This document shows positions 1 through 8,643 of a DNA stretch of 64,000 nucleotides, in pieces; within the stretch, counting starts at the first letter, position 1; each line of letters opens with the position of its first letter. A model generated the notes under the pieces. It did not search any database, was not told the DNA's origin, and worked only from the letters and a program-made list of their open reading frames with translations. Both the position numbers and the translations under genes were made by a program. Source of the stretch: Janthinobacterium sp. TB1-E2 (GTDB lineage: Bacteria > Pseudomonadota > Gammaproteobacteria > Burkholderiales > Burkholderiaceae_D); the NCBI RefSeq assembly GCF_036885605.1, contig NZ_CP142523.1, forward strand, positions 4,154,001 through 4,218,000. The letters are read 5' to 3'.

Positions 1-1
1 G

Positions 2-838
2 GTGCTGCCCGGGGCCGGCGGCGCCCTGCCGGATGCCACGGCGCCCGCACCGCTGCCGCAGGACATGCCGCGCGAACAGCGCCAGCCGGCCGGCGCAGCG
101 GAACAGCAGGCGATGATACAAGCCGCCGCGCAAGCGGCCGTGGCCGCCCAGCTGGCGCAACTGCAGCCGCCTGCTCCGCCCAGCCTGCCACCGGTGGCCG
201 CGCCCGACAACAGCCAGATTCAGGTAGTACGCAACGATACGGCGCCGCAGATCAACCCCGGCGTGCAGCAAGCCTACCAGGCTTTCAACGGAGGCCAGCT
301 GGGCGCGGCGCGCCAGCAATATGAAAGCGTGCTGCAGCAGGACGCCAACAACCGCGATGCGCTGCTGGGCCTGGCAGCCGTGGCCCAGCGCGAGAACCAG
401 GGCGCGCAGGCGGCGTCGCTGTACGTGCGTTTGCTGGAAATCAATCCTGATGATGGCGTAGCGCTGGCCGGCCTGATCGGCCTGCGCCAGGGCGACGTCG
501 TGCAGAGCGAAGCAAAACTGAAAGCCATCCTGGCGCGTACCCCCGACAGCGGCCCCGTGCTGTTTGCACTGGGCAATGTGTACGCCAAGCAGCGCCGCTG
601 GAACGAAGCGCAGCAGCAATTCTTCCGCGCCTACAGCGCCGCGCCCGGCAATCCCGACTATGCCTTCAACCTGGCCGTGGGCCTGGACCGGCTGAACCAG
701 CCGAAACTGGCCGCCACCTATTACCAGCGCGCCTTGACCCTGGCGCAAACCACGCCGGCCGCGTTCGACCAGGCCGTCGTGCAAACGCGCTTGCGCGAAC
801 TGGCCGAGCCGGCCACCATCACACCCCGTCAGGAATAA
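2..838 (+). CDS. TPR-repeat protein of the MSHA-like pilus locus (MshN-like), 5' partial
   Basis: The reading frame is open to the window edge, so the N-terminus is probably missing. The first ~90 residues visible are a Pro/Ala/Gln-rich linker of the kind that follows a membrane anchor. Residues ~90-260 form tetratricopeptide-like helical repeats (for example AYQAFNGGQLGAARQQYESV and the pair starting ALGNVYAKQRRWNEAQ). In MSHA clusters a TPR protein of this type (MshN) sits next to the ATPase gene, as here: the next ORF starts 7 nt downstream. The role is inferred to be structural or scaffolding in pilus assembly; the MshN assignment rests on position and repeats, not on a unique motif. Confidence 0.75.
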   Translation: MLPGAGGALPDATAPAPLPQDMPREQRQPAGAAEQQAMIQAAAQAAVAAQLAQLQPPAPPSLPPVAAPDNSQIQVVRNDTAPQINPGVQQAYQAFNGGQLGAARQQYESVLQQDANNRDALLGLAAVAQRENQGAQAASLYVRLLEINPDDGVALAGLIGLRQGDVVQSEAKLKAILARTPDSGPVLFALGNVYAKQRRWNEAQQQFFRAYSAAPGNPDYAFNLAVGLDRLNQPKLAATYYQRALTLAQTTPAAFDQAVVQTRLRELAEPATITPRQE

Positions 839-845
839 GCACTAC

Positions 846-2549
846 ATGGCAGAACAGGCAAAACTTCCGCTGGGCAAATTGCTGATCCAGAAAGGCGTGA
901 TCAGCGAAGACCAGCTGCGCATCGCCCTGATCGAGCAGCGGCGCAGCAGCGAACCGCTGGGCAAGCTGCTGATCACGCTCGGTTTCGTTACGGAAGCCAC
1001 CGTGCGCGAGGCGCTCAGCGAAAACCTGAAACAGGTCAGCGCGGACCTGTCGAGCCTGGTGGTCGACGCCATCGCCCTGAAACTGATCCCGAAGGACGTG
1101 GCCAAGCGCTACCGCGTCTTCCCCATCGTGTATGAACGGCAGGCGGACAATCTGATCCTGGCCATGGCCGACACCAGCAACATCGTCGCGCTCGACCAGA
1201 TCAGCGCCATGCTGGTCAAGGGCATCACGATTTCCACCGTGCTCGTCAACGAGTCGGACATTTCGCGCGCCATCGACCAGTACTATGGCTTTGAACTGTC
1301 GATCGACGGCATCCTGCACGAAATCGAAACGGGGGAAGTCAGCTATCAGAGCATGGCTTCACCGTCGGACGAGTACAGCCAGCCCATGGTGCGCCTGATC
1401 GATGCGCTGCTGGCCGATGCCGTGCAAAACGGCGCCTCGGACATCCATTTCGAGCCGGAACAGTCGTTCCTGCGCATCCGCTACCGTATCGACGGCATCC
1501 TGCGGCAAATCCGCAGCCTGCACAAATCGTACTGGCCGGCCATGGCCGTGCGCCTGAAGGTGATGTCGAACATGAATATCGCCGAGGCGCGCGCGCCGCA
1601 GGATGGGCGCATCAGCATCAAGTTTTCCGGGCGGCAAATCGACTTCCGCGCGTCGGCGCAGCCCACCACGCATGGCGAAAACTTCGTGCTGCGCGTGCTG
1701 GACCGCCAGAAAGGCATCGTGCCGCTAGACGCCCTGGGCCTGGCCGAGGCGGAACTGAACTTGCTGAAACTGATGATCGCGCGGCCCGACGGCGTGATCC
1801 TCGTGACGGGCCCGACGGGCAGCGGCAAGACCACGACCCTGTATTCGATCATCAATCACATCAATACGGAAAGCGTCAACATCATGACCTTGGAAGACCC
1901 GGTCGAGTATCCGATGAACATGATACGCCAGACCTCCGTCAACGAATCCGTCAAGCTGGGCTTTGCCGACGGCATCCGCTCGATGATGCGGCAAGACCCG
2001 GACATCATTTTAGTTGGCGAGATCCGCGACCGCGAAACGGCGGAAATGGCCTTTGCCGCCGCCATGACGGGGCACCAGGTGTATTCCACCCTGCACACGA
2101 ACTCGTCCATCGGCTCCATCTCGCGCCTGCTCGATATCGGCATCCTGCCCGATATCATGGCCGGCAACATCATCGGCATCGTGGCGCAGCGCCTCGTGCG
2201 TCGATTGTGTCCGCATTGCAAGGAGACCGTGATCGCCGACGACGTCGAGCGCCGCCTGCTGGGCTTGGCGGCAACCGATGCGCCCGTGTCCATCTGCCGT
2301 GCCGTCGGTTGCGAGCGCTGTGCGCACCAGGGTTACAAGGGCCGCCTGGCCATCATGGAAATCCTCAAGATGACGGCCGAACTCGATGAATTGACGGCGC
2401 GCCGCGCCAGTTCGCGCGAATTGAAGAATGCGGCGCGCGCGGGCGGCTTCAAGGGCCTCGTCGACGACGGCATGCGCCGCGTGATGGAAGGCGTCACCAC
2501 GCTGGAAGAAGTGGGCCGCGTGGTCGACCTGACGGAAAGGCTGGCCTGA
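846..2549 (+). CDS. mshE: GspE/PulE-family pilus assembly ATPase (MshE-like)
   Basis: 567 aa, normal length for the family. Residues ~1-60 hold two LGKLL..G-type motifs (LPLGKLLIQKG, PLGKLLITLG), matching the MshEN fold that binds cyclic di-GMP in Vibrio MshE. The C-terminal ATPase carries Walker A GPTGSGKT (residues 322-329), the Asp box LEDPVEY, Walker B-like DIILVGEIRD and a His box (TGHQVYSTLHTN). It also has the tetracysteine zinc element CPHC...CERC seen in extension ATPases. It should power pilin polymerisation from the cytoplasmic face. The stop overlaps the start of the MshG-like gene (ATGA-type coupling). Confidence 0.93.
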   Translation: MAEQAKLPLGKLLIQKGVISEDQLRIALIEQRRSSEPLGKLLITLGFVTEATVREALSENLKQVSADLSSLVVDAIALKLIPKDVAKRYRVFPIVYERQADNLILAMADTSNIVALDQISAMLVKGITISTVLVNESDISRAIDQYYGFELSIDGILHEIETGEVSYQSMASPSDEYSQPMVRLIDALLADAVQNGASDIHFEPEQSFLRIRYRIDGILRQIRSLHKSYWPAMAVRLKVMSNMNIAEARAPQDGRISIKFSGRQIDFRASAQPTTHGENFVLRVLDRQKGIVPLDALGLAEAELNLLKLMIARPDGVILVTGPTGSGKTTTLYSIINHINTESVNIMTLEDPVEYPMNMIRQTSVNESVKLGFADGIRSMMRQDPDIILVGEIRDRETAEMAFAAAMTGHQVYSTLHTNSSIGSISRLLDIGILPDIMAGNIIGIVAQRLVRRLCPHCKETVIADDVERRLLGLAATDAPVSICRAVGCERCAHQGYKGRLAIMEILKMTAELDELTARRASSRELKNAARAGGFKGLVDDGMRRVMEGVTTLEEVGRVVDLTERLA

Positions 2550-3754
2550 TGGCGCAATATGTCTACCGCGCCATGGATGCCGCCGGCACATTGATTCCCG
2601 GCAGCATGGAGGCGGCCAACGTGCCGGACCTGGAAGCGCGCCTGCACCGCATGCAGCTCGACTTGATCGACTGCAAGATCACGGGCCAGTATCTGGTGCT
2701 GCTGGGCAAGCGGGTCATCCACCGCCGCGACCTGATCAATTTCTGCTTCCACATGGAGCAATTGACGGGCGCGGGCGTGCCCATCCTGGATGGCTTGAAC
2801 GACTTGCGCGAAAGCACGGACCACCCACGCCTGCGCGAAGTCGTCACGGATCTGATCGAAAGCATCGAAGGCGGCCTGCCCCTGTCGGGCGCGCTGGCCC
2901 AGCATGGCGACATCTTCGACGCCACGTTCACCAGCCTGATACTGGCGGGCGAACAGAGCGGCAAGATCGCCGAAGTCTTCAAGAACCTGTCGGAAAGTCT
3001 GAAATGGCAGGACGAGCTGGCCTCGCAGACGCGCAAGATCATCATGTACCCGGTCATCGTGGCCATCGTCGTGGCGGCCGTGACGTTTTTCCTGATGATC
3101 TATCTGGTGCCTCAACTGACGGCGTTCATTCGCAACATGGGCGGCGAGCTGCCGCTTCACACGCGCGTGCTGATTGCCGTGTCGAATGTCTTCATCAATT
3201 ACTGGTATGTGCTGCTGGCCTTGCCCGTGCTGCTGTTCTTCGGGCTGCGCGCGCTCATCCGCCGCAGCGAGGCGGCCCGCTATGCCTGGGATGGCTTGAA
3301 GCTGCGGCTGTGGCTGGTCGGACCTGTGCTGCACAAGATCATCCTGGCCCGCTTCGCCACGTTTTTCGCCCTGATGTATGCTTCCGGCATCACGATACTC
3401 GAATGCATCCGCCTGTCCGAAGGCATCGCCGGCAACCAGGTGGTGGCGGCGGGCCTGCGCCGCGCCGCGCAGCTGATCAGCGAGGGTTATGGCGTGACGG
3501 CCGCGTTCCAGCACACGGGCATCTTCCCGCCGCTCGTGATCCGCATGCTGAAGGTGGGCGAGGCCACGGGATCGCTGGACACGGCCTTGCGCAATGTCAG
3601 TTACTTTTACAACCGCGAAGTGAAGGAATTGATTGAAAAAGTGCAAGCCATGATCGAGCCGACCATGACGGTCATCCTGGGCCTGCTGCTGGGCTGGATC
3701 ATGCTGTCGGTGCTGGGGCCGATCTACGACACCATCAGTACAATCAAGACCTGA
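2549..3754 (+). CDS. mshG: GspF/PilC-family inner-membrane platform protein (MshG-like)
   Basis: 401 aa with the duplicated T2SSF architecture: two cytoplasmic helical domains (around residues 60-185 and 265-390), each opening with an FxxxMxxLxxAGVPILDGL-like segment (CFHMEQLTGAGVPILDGL; ARFATFFALMYASGITIL). Hydrophobic spans lie near residues 170-195, 215-240 and 370-395. It is the membrane platform that couples the ATPase to pilin assembly. It overlaps mshE by one base and is followed 7 nt later by the PilM/N-like gene. Confidence 0.93.
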   Translation: MAQYVYRAMDAAGTLIPGSMEAANVPDLEARLHRMQLDLIDCKITGQYLVLLGKRVIHRRDLINFCFHMEQLTGAGVPILDGLNDLRESTDHPRLREVVTDLIESIEGGLPLSGALAQHGDIFDATFTSLILAGEQSGKIAEVFKNLSESLKWQDELASQTRKIIMYPVIVAIVVAAVTFFLMIYLVPQLTAFIRNMGGELPLHTRVLIAVSNVFINYWYVLLALPVLLFFGLRALIRRSEAARYAWDGLKLRLWLVGPVLHKIILARFATFFALMYASGITILECIRLSEGIAGNQVVAAGLRRAAQLISEGYGVTAAFQHTGIFPPLVIRMLKVGEATGSLDTALRNVSYFYNREVKELIEKVQAMIEPTMTVILGLLLGWIMLSVLGPIYDTISTIKT

Positions 3755-3761
3755 GGCCGCC

Positions 3762-5336
3762 GTGTTCCGCAAACAATTACTCTACATCACCAGCGACGCC
3801 CTGTGCGCCTACGACTGGGACCACGGCGTGCTGGGCCAGGGCCAGGCCTTTCCCGCCAGCGCGGCCGGGCTGGACGGTTTCGCCGCGTGGCTGGAAGACC
3901 CGCAGGCGCACCGCCTCGACGTGCCCGCCTACCTGCTGACGGACTTGATCGAAGAGGATTTCCAGCGCCAGCTGCTGCCCCACGTGCGCGGCAAGGCGGG
4001 CCGAGCGCTGCTGGAGCGGCGCAAGCAGCAATTGCACCGCGATACGCCCTACCGGGGCAGCACCCTGCTGGGCCGTGAAAGCACGGGCCGCCACGACGAC
4101 CAGGTGCTGTTCTTCGCCCTGACCAACCCATCCTTGCTGCAGCCGTGGACGGAGGCGCTCGAGCACCTGCGCGTGCCCGTGGCTGGCATCTATTCGACCA
4201 GCCTGCTCAGTATCGCGCTGGTCAAAAAGCTGTCGATCGCGCATGAACACTTGCTGCTCGTGACGCAGCAGTCGGGCGGCTTGCGGCAAAGCTACTATGA
4301 AAAGGGCCAACTGCGCTTTTCGCGCCAGACGGCCACCATCGCGCTCGACGGCGTGGCCGTGAATATTGCGCTGGAAACGGAAAAGACACGGCAATTTCTC
4401 ACCAGCACGCGCATGCTGGCGCGCGGCGACGTCCTGAATACCGTCATCCTGGCGCCGGCCGCGCAGATCGCCAAGCTCGAACTGCTGTGCGACAACGGCG
4501 TCGAAGTGGCTTACCACTTCATCGACCTGCAACTGGCCGCCGAAAGAGTGGGCTTGCGCAAGACACCGGCGCTGGCCGATGAATTGCTGCTGACCTTGTT
4601 GGGCAAGCATCCGCCGTCCAGCCACTATCCGCCAGGCGCGCTGGCCCGCTACTACCACTTCCAGCGCGCGCGCAAGACGCTGTATGGCGCCAGCACGCTG
4701 ATCGGCGCGTCGGCAGCCCTGTGGTGCGCGATTAACTTGCTCGGCGGCATAGCCGACGGGGCCGCCATCCAGCGCCTGGCGCAGGAAACGGCGTCCTACC
4801 AGGAGCGCTACCGCAGCGTCATGTCGACCCAGCCGCCGGCGCCGGCCAAGACGCAGAACATGAAAGTGGCCGTGACCCTCGGTCACATGATCGCCCGCCA
4901 GGCGCCGGAGCCGGGCCGGCTGCTGGGCATGCTGAGCGCCGCGCTGGACCAGGCGCCGCAGGTGGCGCTCGGCCAGCTGCACTGGCATGCGGGCCAGGCA
5001 CCGGCGCGCGTAGCCGGCAATCAGCCGCCGCAACAGCAGCAACAGCAGCAAAGTACGGGCGGGCCGACCGGCAGCGCCCTGGCCGGCATTCCCGTCGCGC
5101 CGCCGCAGGCGCTGCGCCTGGAAGCGGACGTGGCCATGCCGAACAACGATTACCGCGCGGCCCTGGCCGCCATCACGGCCTTCGCGCAAACCCTGGCGCG
5201 CCAGCCGGGCTTGCAGGTGACGATCGAGGAAACGCCGCTCGACCTGCGCCCCAGCGCGGCCCTGTCCGGCAAGAGCGCCGTGCCGGCGCCAGCCAGCCAG
5301 GCCCGCTTCACCCTCTTGCTGGCGTGGCAGCCATGA
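3762..5336 (+). CDS. PilM/MshI-like pilus assembly protein with C-terminal PilN-like part
   Basis: 524 aa, GTG start chosen because it lies 7 nt after mshG. Residues ~1-290 look like an actin-fold PilM/MshI type domain without strong motifs. A single transmembrane segment follows at ~306-328 (LYGASTLIGASAALWCAINL), then an extracytoplasmic helical region, a Gln tract (~424-431) and an alpha/beta region typical of PilN/MshI. The order cytoplasmic domain - TM - periplasmic domain suggests a PilM-PilN fusion that links cytoplasmic and periplasmic alignment complexes. Assignment is by architecture and context. The stop overlaps the next start (ATGA). Confidence 0.65.
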   Translation: MFRKQLLYITSDALCAYDWDHGVLGQGQAFPASAAGLDGFAAWLEDPQAHRLDVPAYLLTDLIEEDFQRQLLPHVRGKAGRALLERRKQQLHRDTPYRGSTLLGRESTGRHDDQVLFFALTNPSLLQPWTEALEHLRVPVAGIYSTSLLSIALVKKLSIAHEHLLLVTQQSGGLRQSYYEKGQLRFSRQTATIALDGVAVNIALETEKTRQFLTSTRMLARGDVLNTVILAPAAQIAKLELLCDNGVEVAYHFIDLQLAAERVGLRKTPALADELLLTLLGKHPPSSHYPPGALARYYHFQRARKTLYGASTLIGASAALWCAINLLGGIADGAAIQRLAQETASYQERYRSVMSTQPPAPAKTQNMKVAVTLGHMIARQAPEPGRLLGMLSAALDQAPQVALGQLHWHAGQAPARVAGNQPPQQQQQQQSTGGPTGSALAGIPVAPPQALRLEADVAMPNNDYRAALAAITAFAQTLARQPGLQVTIEETPLDLRPSAALSGKSAVPAPASQARFTLLLAWQP

Positions 5337-6028
5337 GCGGCCCCGTCAAGCAGCCGCCCCTGCCCGGCATGCAGCGGACCAGCACGCCCGCGCGCGCCCT
5401 GCCCGCGTGGCTGGGCGAACTGCACCTGATACGCCGCGCCCTGCTGTGCTTTACCCTGACCATGCTGGCCAGCCTGGTGCTGCTGAGCCTGAGCATCGCC
5501 TACCGCGAGCGCGAGGCGCAGCAGCTGGACCTGGCCCAGCGCACGCGTTCGGCGGCCGCCATGCTGTTCAACCACGTGGAAGCGGAGAAGCAGGAAATCC
5601 GCGCCTATGAACCGCGATTCCTCGCCTTGCGCCAGCGCGGCCTGATCGGCGAGGAAAACCGCCTCGCCTGGATCGACGCCATCCGCCGCAGCCAGGAACA
5701 GCGCAAACTGCTGCCGATCAGCTATGACATCAGCCCGCAGCAAGGGCTGCAAGTGCCATTGCCCATGGTGATGGGGCAATATCATTTGCGCGGCAGCCGC
5801 ATGCGCCTGCAGATGGATTTGCTGCACGAGATGGATTTGCTGAACCTGCTGGACGATTTGCGCCAGGCCGGCTATTTCGCCGTGCAGGATTGCTCGCTCA
5901 AGCGCCATGCCACGGCCGGCGCCGGGCCAGGCAGCGGCGGTGCGAGCGGGGCGGCGCCCACCTTGGGCGCCGAATGCGAGCTGCTGTGGCTGACCCTGGG
6001 CAGCACGCCCGTGCCGGGGCGGCCATGA
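5333..6028 (+). CDS. PilO/MshJ-like inner-membrane pilus assembly protein
   Basis: 231 aa from the ATG at 5333, which overlaps the upstream stop; a GTG at 5324 is possible but has no better support. One transmembrane helix near residues 35-57 follows a short basic cytoplasmic tail. A coiled-coil-like stretch (REREAQQLDLAQRTRSAAAM) and a PilO-like periplasmic domain come after it. Such proteins pair with PilN/MshI to form the periplasmic alignment complex. The C-terminus is Gly/Ala-rich. The call depends mainly on topology and gene order. Confidence 0.6.
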   Translation: MSGPVKQPPLPGMQRTSTPARALPAWLGELHLIRRALLCFTLTMLASLVLLSLSIAYREREAQQLDLAQRTRSAAAMLFNHVEAEKQEIRAYEPRFLALRQRGLIGEENRLAWIDAIRRSQEQRKLLPISYDISPQQGLQVPLPMVMGQYHLRGSRMRLQMDLLHEMDLLNLLDDLRQAGYFAVQDCSLKRHATAGAGPGSGGASGAAPTLGAECELLWLTLGSTPVPGRP

Positions 6029-6432
6029 AGCGCACCCTCGTCCTGTGTGCGCTGCTGGCTGGCGCCGCGCTCACGGCCCAGGCGCAGCCACCGCAACTGG
6101 GGCGCTTGTTCCTGTCGCCCGAGCAGCGCGCCCAGCTCGACGCGCAGCGCTACGGCCCGCCGGCGCCCGATCCGGCCCTGGCGGCACCGCCGTCCCCGCC
6201 GCCACCGCCGCCGCCCGCCCCGCCCGTGGAATTGAATGGCGTGGTACAGCGCAGCAGCGGCCGCACCACCGTCTGGCTGAACCAGGAAGCGCAGAACGAG
6301 CCGCACAACCATCTCGCGCGTGGCCAGCCAGGCACCCTGACCTTGCGCCTGTCGAACGGCCAGGTGCTGCTGCTCAAACCGGGCCAGCGCTACGATCCGG
6401 CCAGCGGCACGGTCACCGAGGCGCCGCCATGA
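6025..6432 (+). CDS. MshK-like secreted/periplasmic pilus accessory protein
   Basis: 135 aa. The ATG at 6025 overlaps the upstream stop and gives a clean signal peptide (MKRTLVLCALLAGAALTAQA, cleavage about residue 20). A Pro-rich linker follows (residues ~50-70), then a small basic domain beginning ELNGVVQRSSGRTTVWLN, which resembles the PilP/GspC-like 'general secretion' fold used by MshK. A linker between the inner-membrane complex and the secretin is the inferred role. The longer in-frame extension upstream to 5890 lacks a signal peptide at its start and overlaps the previous gene, so it was not used. Confidence 0.6.
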   Translation: MKRTLVLCALLAGAALTAQAQPPQLGRLFLSPEQRAQLDAQRYGPPAPDPALAAPPSPPPPPPPAPPVELNGVVQRSSGRTTVWLNQEAQNEPHNHLARGQPGTLTLRLSNGQVLLLKPGQRYDPASGTVTEAPP

Positions 6433-7163
6433 CGCCGCGCCAAGCGCATCGTCAACTTCGTCGCCAGCGCGGCGCCGCCCTGCTGCTGCTGGTGGCCGTG
6501 CTGGGCCTGGGCACGGCCAGCCTGCTGATCAGCGCATTCGGGCGCAACACGGGCGAAGCCGAACGCCAGCAGCGCACCCTGGCCGCCCTGGCGCAGGCGC
6601 GCGACGCCTTGCTGGGCTTTGCGGCGGCCAATGGCCGCCTGCCCCGTCCGGCCGCCTCCGCCCTCGACGGGCGCGAACGGGCCGCCGACTGCGCCAACGA
6701 TACCGAGTGCAGCGGCTTTTTGCCGTGGGTCGCGCTGGGCGTGGATGGCGTGGATGCCTGGGGCAAGCTGCTGCGCTACAGCGTCACGCCGGAAATGGCG
6801 CGCGCGCCCATCGTCTCCTTTTCCGCCGTCGCCAACAGAGTCGTGCTCACGCGCGACGGCCGCGGCGCCATCTCCTTCGTGGCGGGACAGGAGCAGTGCG
6901 ACGTCAGCGCCCAGTGCCTGCCCGTCGTGCTGTTCTCGCAAGGCAAGGATCACTATGGCACGGCCGCCAGCGGCGTGCCGCAGATCAATACGGCGCGCGG
7001 CAATATCGATGAAGCGGCCAACGACAGCGCCAGCCGCAGCTTCATCACCCGCCCCGCCACCGACCTTGCCACGCTGCCCGGTGGCGCCTTTGACGACATG
7101 CTGACCTGGATTACCTTGCCTACCCTGTACCAACGCATGCGCGCCGCGCGCAACCTGCCATGA
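6429..7163 (+). CDS. Pseudopilin-like protein without a canonical prepilin motif
   Basis: 244 aa, ATG overlapping the previous stop. The N-terminus is basic and then hydrophobic (RRQRGAALLLLVAVLGLGTA), like a pilin helix, but it lacks the G-F-T/S-L-x-E cleavage signature and the Glu at +5. The globular part is clearly paralogous to the next gene: both contain FLPW..LG, W..LxRYSVTP, an asparagine-rich N..D..N.AS region, FI(T/S)R and a final GG.FDD...W. It may be a minor pilin matured without standard methylation, or a pilin-like tip or priming component. Confidence 0.6.
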   Translation: MTPRQAHRQLRRQRGAALLLLVAVLGLGTASLLISAFGRNTGEAERQQRTLAALAQARDALLGFAAANGRLPRPAASALDGRERAADCANDTECSGFLPWVALGVDGVDAWGKLLRYSVTPEMARAPIVSFSAVANRVVLTRDGRGAISFVAGQEQCDVSAQCLPVVLFSQGKDHYGTAASGVPQINTARGNIDEAANDSASRSFITRPATDLATLPGGAFDDMLTWITLPTLYQRMRAARNLP

Positions 7164-7870
7164 GCGCCCGCCATCCGCGCCGCCCGGGCGGCTTTTCCCT
7201 GATCGAGATCGCCATCGTGCTCGTCATCGTCGGCCTGATGATAGGCGGCCTGGTCACGCCGTTGACGGTGCAACTGGAACAGCGCAAGGTGGCCGAGACG
7301 CAGCAGGCGCTGAATGAAGCGAAGGAAGCGCTGACGGGCTACGCGCTGCGCTACGGCTATCTGCCGTGTCCCGCCATTTCCGCAATGAGCGGCCTGGAAG
7401 ACCGGCGCGGCACGCGCTGCACGGGCGAAAAACGCGCGGGCTTCCTGCCCTGGGCCACCCTGGGGCTGCGCCAGGGTGACAGCTGGAACAATCTGTTCCG
7501 TTACAGCGTCACGCCGGCCTTCAGCGACAGCGAGCAGCAGTTCAACCTGGGCACGCCGCGCGACATCAGCATCGTCACGCGCAACGGCGGCGCGCTGCTG
7601 CAGGCGACGGCCTTGCGGGACATCCCCGCCATGATCATGTCGCATGGGAAAAACGGTTTCGGCGCCACGGGCGTGCAGGGCCAGCGCCAGGCTGTGCCTT
7701 TCGGCAACAATGTCGACGAGCGCAACAATGCATCGAACGCCACCACCTTCATCAGCCGCGCCGCCAGCGGCCCGCAGCAGCCGGGCGGCGAGTTCGACGA
7801 TATCATCGTCTGGCTGTCGCCCAACATCCTGTTCAACCGCATGGTGGCGGCGCAAAGGCTGCCCCGCTGA
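7160..7870 (+). CDS. Type IV prepilin-like minor pseudopilin
   Basis: 236 aa, ATG overlapping the previous stop. It has a textbook prepilin signal: basic leader, then GGFSLIEIAIVLVIVGLMIG, with Glu at +5 after the cleavage Gly. The body shares several blocks with the upstream pseudopilin, showing a tandem duplication. It is likely processed by a prepilin peptidase encoded elsewhere and acts as a minor pilin of this pilus-like system. Its stop overlaps the next start. Confidence 0.8.
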   Translation: MSARHPRRPGGFSLIEIAIVLVIVGLMIGGLVTPLTVQLEQRKVAETQQALNEAKEALTGYALRYGYLPCPAISAMSGLEDRRGTRCTGEKRAGFLPWATLGLRQGDSWNNLFRYSVTPAFSDSEQQFNLGTPRDISIVTRNGGALLQATALRDIPAMIMSHGKNGFGATGVQGQRQAVPFGNNVDERNNASNATTFISRAASGPQQPGGEFDDIIVWLSPNILFNRMVAAQRLPR

Positions 7871-8643
7871 TGCGCATGCTCTTGCCCTCGTTCACCATCG
7901 CCCGCTACACGCTGCTCGAAGCGCTGCGCAGCCGCCTGCCGTGGCTGTTCGTGCTGGTGGCCTGCGCTTGCGCCGGCCTGGCCGGCTTCCTGCAGCAACT
8001 GGCGCTGACGGAAAGCGGCGCCGTGCAAACGTCCCTGCTGGCCGCCGCATTGCGCCTGGCCAGCGTCTTCCTGCTGGCCACGTTCATCATCACCAGCATG
8101 GCGCGCGAAGCGGCCGACCGGGGCCTCGAATTGCTGCTGGCGCTACCCATGCCGCGCGCGGCCTACCTGCTGGGCAAACTGCTGGGCTACGGGGCGCTGG
8201 CGGCCGTGCCCGCCGTGCTGTTCGGCCTGATGATGGCGCTGTTCGCCGCACCCGCGCAAAGCGCGCTGTGGGCGCTGTCCCTGCTGGGTGAACTGTGGAT
8301 CGTCGCCGCCTTCAGCCTGCTGTGCGCGGCCAGCCTGCAGCAGGCCTTGCCCGCGCTGGCCGCCACGGGCGGCTTCTATGTGCTGGCGCGCATGCTGGGC
8401 AGCCTGCAACTGCTGGCGCACGGCCCCCAAGCGGGCGAGTCATGGCCGCAGCGGGCCACGGCCGGCGCCATCGACATGCTGGCCTTGCTGCTGCCCCGCC
8501 TCGACGCCTTTACGCGCACGGAATGGCTGCTGTACGCGACCGGCGACTGGCAAGCCCTGGCCGGCGTGGCGGCGCAAACGGCCATCTATGTGGCCTTGCT
8601 GGCCAGTTGCGCGCTGTGCGACTTTTACCGCAGGAACATCTGA
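7870..8643 (+). CDS. ABC-2-type membrane permease, orphan
   Basis: 257 aa, about six transmembrane helices. The N-terminal part matches ABC-2 permeases (TIARYTLLEALRSRLPWLF; then SMAREAADRGLELLLALPMPRAAYLLGK, the cytoplasmic elbow that contacts the ATPase). No nucleotide-binding subunit lies beside it in this window; one could lie upstream or elsewhere. It overlaps its neighbours on both sides, so it is firmly part of the pilus operon. A role in exporting something linked to the pilus is speculative. Confidence 0.75.
   Translation: MRMLLPSFTIARYTLLEALRSRLPWLFVLVACACAGLAGFLQQLALTESGAVQTSLLAAALRLASVFLLATFIITSMAREAADRGLELLLALPMPRAAYLLGKLLGYGALAAVPAVLFGLMMALFAAPAQSALWALSLLGELWIVAAFSLLCAASLQQALPALAATGGFYVLARMLGSLQLLAHGPQAGESWPQRATAGAIDMLALLLPRLDAFTRTEWLLYATGDWQALAGVAAQTAIYVALLASCALCDFYRRNI

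Noticed and set aside
5031..5054. CAG/CAA tract resembling a variable microsatellite
   Set aside because: Short imperfect Gln-coding run inside a disordered linker of a pilus protein; no sign of phase variation.
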